NCBI GenBank assembly: GCA_900767675.1
Contig: CAAFZX010000038.1
Span: forward strand, 1 to 64,000
Source: an uncultured Collinsella sp.
GTDB lineage: Bacteria > Actinomycetota > Coriobacteriia > Coriobacteriales > Coriobacteriaceae
DNA length: 64,000 bases
Direction: 5' to 3'
The notes beneath the pieces are model-generated. The model did not search any database, was not told where the DNA came from, and was given only the letters and a program-made list of their open reading frames with translations. A program made the position numbers and the translations under genes. Below, piece after piece: positions 60,506-64,000 of this stretch (its first letter is position 1; each line of letters starts with the position of its first letter).

Positions 60506-62198
60506 GTTTCTGGGATTTGCCTGGGAGCTGCTGGCAAAGGTCGTCTACAACGTCGTTGCCGTCGTGAGCTCTATCCTTAACCTGCTGGTGTTTGGCTGGG
60601 TTGAGTACTTCAACATCTTTATGACCTACTTCACCACGTTTGACCTGGTGGGCAAGATCGGTGCGGTCATTCTGTTTGCCATGCTCATTGCGGTCCCCGT
60701 GCTGATCGTGGCCATCCTGGTTCACCGTTACCGTATCAACCGCCGCCTGCATCGCGACGACACGTCCAACAAGGCGCTCTATCGCGAGATCGGTCGCCTG
60801 AACAAGCAGGTGCTCGACCTGATGGACGAGAAGAACAAGCTGCTGGCGCTCAAGGTCAACGCCATGGGCGGCACCAAGCAGATTCCGTACGTGGGCGCCT
60901 CGGCCCTGGCCGACGACCACCTGCCCACGGTGGGCAACGTGGTGGGCGCCGCTGCGGGCGCCGGTGCGCCTGCGGGCGAGGGCGCCGCGGCGACGGCCGT
61001 CATGTCGGGCAACGCGTCGCTCGCGCTCGATGGCGCGGGCGTCAAGGATGCCGCGGCCGCCATGGCCAAGGCCACCGTCGAGGCCAAGACCCTTGCCGAG
61101 GAAAAAGAAATCGCCCAGGCCAACCGCTTCCCCAAGCTGTCCCTCGTGGACCTTAAGTACCGCGACTGGGAGTCGCCGGTCTACGACGATGCCATCTCGC
61201 TGGAGGACTTTGTCGACAGCTTCCGCGCGTTTGCGTGCAGCCAGATGAAGCTCTACTACACGCCCGAGATCATCCGCCGCTTTGTGGCCGGTATGGCCGC
61301 CTCCAAGCTGCTGATCCTGGAGGGCATCTCGGGTACCGGTAAGACGTCGCTGCCCTACAGCTTTAGCCGCTACCTGGACAACCCCGCGACCATCGTGTCG
61401 GTGCAGCCGAGCTTCCGCGACCGCACCGAGGTGCTCGGCTACTTTAACGAGTTTTCCAAGCGCTTTAACGAGACCGAGTTCCTTCGCGCCGTGTACGAGG
61501 CGGGTCTTCGCCAGGACCCGTCCATGATCGTGCTCGACGAGATGAACCTCGCCCGCGTGGAGTACTACTTTGCCGAGATCCTGTCGGTGCTCGAGATGCC
61601 CAGCCACGACGAGTGGGTGCTCGACCTGGTGCCCACCCAGTGGGCCGCCGACCCCAAGGCCCTGCACGACGGCAAGCTCACCATCCCCGACAGCCTGTGG
61701 TTTATCGGCACGGCCAACAACGACGATTCCACCTTTACCATCACGGACAAGGTGTACGACCGTGCGATTCCCATCGAGCTCAACGAGCGCGCCGACGCGT
61801 TTGAGTGCGAGCCACACGAGCGCGTGCACGTGACGGCCGACCACCTGCAGTATCTGTTCCAAAAGGCCAAGGTCGAGTGCGTGATCGACAACGAGCTGCT
61901 CCAGAAGATGCACAAGCTGGACCAGTACCTGCAGACCCGCTTTAAGCTGGCATTTGGCAACCGTATCATCAAGCAGATGTACGACTTTATCCCCGTGTAC
62001 GTGGCGTGTGGCGGCACCGAGCTGGGCGGCATGGACTACATCATCGCCCGCAAGGTGCTCAAGAAGTTTGAGTCTATGAACGTGAGCTTTGTGCGCGACG
62101 AGATGAAGGGCCTGATCGAGTACATCGAGAAGACCTTTGGCGAGGGCGGCCTGCCCGATTCCGTCATGTACCTGCAGCGGATCCAGAACTTCTACTAA
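60498..62198 (+). CDS. Membrane-anchored McrB-like AAA+ ATPase
   Basis: A 566-residue protein. Two predicted membrane helices (about 10-34 and 54-76) precede a coiled and Ala/Gly-rich linker (about 80-205) and a McrB-type AAA+ domain (about 230-540) with Walker A GISGTGKTS (276-284), Walker B IVLDEMNLARVE and sensor FIGTANNDDST. The arginine-finger and lid regions follow. McrB-like proteins usually form hexamers that drive a partner nuclease (McrC or DUF2357). Here the enzyme is anchored to the membrane. The start is GTG 60498, with AGGAGGG at 60483-60489, overlapping the peptidase gene by 8 nt. Confidence 0.85.
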   Translation: MSEFLGFAWELLAKVVYNVVAVVSSILNLLVFGWVEYFNIFMTYFTTFDLVGKIGAVILFAMLIAVPVLIVAILVHRYRINRRLHRDDTSNKALYREIGRLNKQVLDLMDEKNKLLALKVNAMGGTKQIPYVGASALADDHLPTVGNVVGAAAGAGAPAGEGAAATAVMSGNASLALDGAGVKDAAAAMAKATVEAKTLAEEKEIAQANRFPKLSLVDLKYRDWESPVYDDAISLEDFVDSFRAFACSQMKLYYTPEIIRRFVAGMAASKLLILEGISGTGKTSLPYSFSRYLDNPATIVSVQPSFRDRTEVLGYFNEFSKRFNETEFLRAVYEAGLRQDPSMIVLDEMNLARVEYYFAEILSVLEMPSHDEWVLDLVPTQWAADPKALHDGKLTIPDSLWFIGTANNDDSTFTITDKVYDRAIPIELNERADAFECEPHERVHVTADHLQYLFQKAKVECVIDNELLQKMHKLDQYLQTRFKLAFGNRIIKQMYDFIPVYVACGGTELGGMDYIIARKVLKKFESMNVSFVRDEMKGLIEYIEKTFGEGGLPDSVMYLQRIQNFY

Positions 62199-62267
62199 TG
62201 GCGTAAGTGCGGGGCGGCGTGATGTCGCCCCGCCCCTTTCCGATCGATCCAACCTATGGAGTAACCC

Positions 62268-64000
62268 ATGTCCGAGACCATTCAGGACCTCTATACCAGC
62301 TTCTCCGAGCAGATGGAGCCCATCCAGGAGGACAGCCGCTACTTCCGCTATCTGTTTGAGATGGCGCAGGCCTCGGGTACCACGATCGAGCAGCAGCGCG
62401 AGGAGCTCGTCAAGGTGGTGGACGAGGAATGGATCAGCATGATCGAGGACTCGCTCGACGCCATTAACACCATTATCGAAAAGCCGCGCCGCTTCATCAC
62501 CACCGAGGAAGAGGTGGTACCGGTCTCGCTTGCCAAAAAGATCAGCGCCGACAGTGTCCGTCACCTGAGCCAGAACACGCAGTTTTTGGCGCCGAGCGAC
62601 GATGGCAGCGTCCACCCTACGCGCATCCTCAACGTCAATACCGTCGAGACCTACGACCTGTACGAGAACCGCTTTATCTACCACCTGATTCAGCGCCTGC
62701 TGACGTTTGTGGATAAGCGCACCGACGTGATCTTTTGGTCGACGGGCAACGAGATCCGCAACCGCTTTAAGATGCACAGCAAGATCGACGATGCGTACGA
62801 GGAGATCGAGTACAACGTTGAGATGACGGTCAAGAACCGCCAGAGCTTTGCCGAGAACGACGCCGACAACATGGACGTCTTTATGCGCATCGACCGCGTG
62901 CGCCGCCTGGTCATGGCGCTGCGCGGTGCGTCGTTCTGCCAGATCATGAACGGCTGCAGCGCGGTCCGCAGCCCCATCCAGCGCACCAACCTCATCATGA
63001 AGGACCCCAACTACCGCAAGTGCTACCAGCTGTGGCAGTTTATGGAGCGCTACGACAAGGTGGGCTACAACATCGACGTGCAGCAGCAGTCACTGGCGTT
63101 CGATGACGAGTACATGGTGCAGATGTACACCAACCTCATTAACAACTACGCCGTCTTTAAGAGCCTGACCGACGACGAGCGCAACCTGCAGGAGCTCGAA
63201 AGCGTGCAACACGCGCCGGTGGCGCCCAAGTTTATTAAGGAGATTAAGGAGGTGCAGGTCGATAGCCCCGACCTGCCCGATGTCGAGGTCCGTCGCGTGT
63301 TTGTGGAGGAGGTCACGCAGGCCCAGCTCGATGCCGAGCAGGCGCTGGCCGAGGCGCGCGAGCAGATCGAGGAGCTGCAGGGGCAGGTCAAGTCTTGGAA
63401 GGTTCAGGCCCATGCGCTGACCGACGAGCGCGACGACCTGGCCGACGAGCTGGACGAGGCAAAGACGCGCGAGCTGGCGCTGACGCAGCGTGCGCAGATG
63501 GCCGAGGCTGATGTTGAGGAGCTGAAAGGTTCGCTGGAGGATGTCGAGGCGGGCAAGAAAGCTGCCGAGGAGGCTGCTGCCGAGGTGCGCTCGACTGCGG
63601 CGGCACAGCTTGAGCAGATGCGCGTCGAGGCCGATGCCGAGGTCGCGGCTGCTCGCGCCGATGCCGATGCAAAGGTTGCAGCCGCCGAGCAGGAGGCCTC
63701 CGAGCAGATCGCGCAGGTCAAAAGCGACGCTGCTGCGGCCCTGGCTGCCAAGACAGCCGCCGATGCCGCCGAGCTGCAGGCCGCCAAGGATGCTGCCGCG
63801 GCCGAGCTTGCCGGCGTGCGCGAGGCGTGCGCTAAGGAAGTCGCCGAGCTGCATGCCAAGCTGGACGCCGCTCAGCTGCAGATTGAGGAAGTGCAGCTGA
63901 CGGCCGAGCGCGATGCCCGCGCCGCACAGGAGGCGGCCGATGCCGCGGCAGCCGCAGCGGAGCAGGCGCTCGCCGACACCGTTGCCGCGTCCGAGGCGAA
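62268..64000 (+). CDS. DUF2357-like protein with a long coiled coil (truncated by window)
   Basis: 577 residues are visible, with no stop before the window end. Residues about 100-330 resemble DUF2357: ILNVNTVETYDLYENRFIYH is the characteristic motif, with helical regions round it. This family pairs with McrB-like AAA+ proteins and is sometimes PD-(D/E)xK-linked. From about residue 360 to the end the sequence is an Ala/Glu-rich coiled coil, very regular and still running. Coiled coils of this length are scaffold or filament-like. ATG 62268 has TATGGAG upstream, 69 nt after the AAA+ stop. Identity is moderate; the nuclease half, if any, is not visible. Confidence 0.65.
   Translation, partial: MSETIQDLYTSFSEQMEPIQEDSRYFRYLFEMAQASGTTIEQQREELVKVVDEEWISMIEDSLDAINTIIEKPRRFITTEEEVVPVSLAKKISADSVRHLSQNTQFLAPSDDGSVHPTRILNVNTVETYDLYENRFIYHLIQRLLTFVDKRTDVIFWSTGNEIRNRFKMHSKIDDAYEEIEYNVEMTVKNRQSFAENDADNMDVFMRIDRVRRLVMALRGASFCQIMNGCSAVRSPIQRTNLIMKDPNYRKCYQLWQFMERYDKVGYNIDVQQQSLAFDDEYMVQMYTNLINNYAVFKSLTDDERNLQELESVQHAPVAPKFIKEIKEVQVDSPDLPDVEVRRVFVEEVTQAQLDAEQALAEAREQIEELQGQVKSWKVQAHALTDERDDLADELDEAKTRELALTQRAQMAEADVEELKGSLEDVEAGKKAAEEAAAEVRSTAAAQLEQMRVEADAEVAAARADADAKVAAAEQEASEQIAQVKSDAAAALAAKTAADAAELQAAKDAAAAELAGVREACAKEVAELHAKLDAAQLQIEEVQLTAERDARAAQEAADAAAAAAEQALADTVAASEA

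Noticed and set aside
60378..62777. 799-codon open frame on the minus strand opposite the AAA+ gene
   Set aside because: It spans the end of the SipW gene, the whole AAA+ gene and part of the next; the plus-strand genes have ribosome sites and motifs. It is the shadow of the GC-rich coding strand.
60498..64000. AAA+/DUF2357 pair as a plain McrBC restriction system
   Set aside because: No DNA-recognition domain or visible nuclease core, two membrane helices on the ATPase, and tight linkage to a signal peptidase. Kept as an open possibility in the findings rather than as the call.

Overview
The window looks like a chromosomal segment of a high-GC, Gram-positive gut actinobacterium of the class Coriobacteriia, most likely Collinsella or a close relative. 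This is inferred from codon use, the gene set (mannose-family PTS with SIS-domain deglycases, HutC-type GntR regulators, SipW-type secretion) and the absence of outer-membrane genes. No 16S rRNA or species marker is present, so the genus is a judgement from content. Most genes have clear Shine-Dalgarno sequences. I saw no phage, integrase, transposase gene or CRISPR array.

Layout. (1) 1-19.4 kb is mostly housekeeping: tRNA-Asp, an Rrf2 regulator, a MutY-like glycosylase, rubrerythrin, RmuC, an ABC exporter, endonuclease III, a probably inserted DUF4143 ATPase, a zinc-ribbon membrane protein, a glutathionylspermidine-synthase-like ligase, Mfd, a PAP2 phosphatase, a threonine-aldolase-like enzyme and a GNAT acetyltransferase. 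(2) 19.4-33.7 kb and 41.2-45.9 kb hold three related loci. Together they carry four GntR/HutC regulators, four SIS-domain proteins and two complete mannose-family PTS permeases (one with fused IIA-IIB, one with separate IIA and IIB). All four SIS proteins keep a Glu and a His 16 residues apart, the pattern I associate with fructosamine-6-phosphate deglycases such as FraB, FrlB and GfrE/F. The simplest reading is uptake and phosphorylation of Amadori products or related amino-sugar conjugates, followed by cleavage to a hexose phosphate and an amino acid; a HAD phosphatase, a DMT exporter and a YitT protein accompany locus 1. RecQ lies between the loci. (3) 33.8-40.7 kb holds an LDH-family enzyme, MetA (with a Glu that suggests acetyl-CoA use), 5-formyl-THF cyclo-ligase, a HicAB toxin-antitoxin pair and a large M16C peptidase. 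(4) 46.3-55.5 kb is accessory: an AlbA_2-type regulator behind a striking operator array, a PilZ protein, two surface proteins, an HNH nuclease and several poorly known genes. (5) After a large palindrome and a tRNA-Val, 56.2 kb to the window end is one tight operon: four SipW-dependent (TasA/camelysin-like) secreted proteins, a SipW-type signal peptidase, a membrane-anchored McrB-like AAA+ ATPase, and a DUF2357-like protein with a very long coiled coil that runs off the window.

The operon at 56.2-64.0 kb is the best candidate for an undescribed system. Its secreted subunits share an N-terminal (T)(Y/F)AW(F/Y) signal-peptide end and a C-terminal WLEG.D..C-type motif, also found in proteins at 48.6 and 50.7 kb. 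They are coupled to their own peptidase and to a two-gene AAA+/DUF2357 module more often met in nucleic-acid defence, here tethered to the membrane.

Intergenic DNA is unusually rich in palindromes. One group has locus-specific perfect arms of 14-29 bp. Others are dispersed REP-like repeats built round a GGGAC(A/G) core, or carrying GAGCGTGGAT. Several regulators have repeated candidate operators upstream. Coordinates were read by eye; family names rest on motif recognition, not on database searches.
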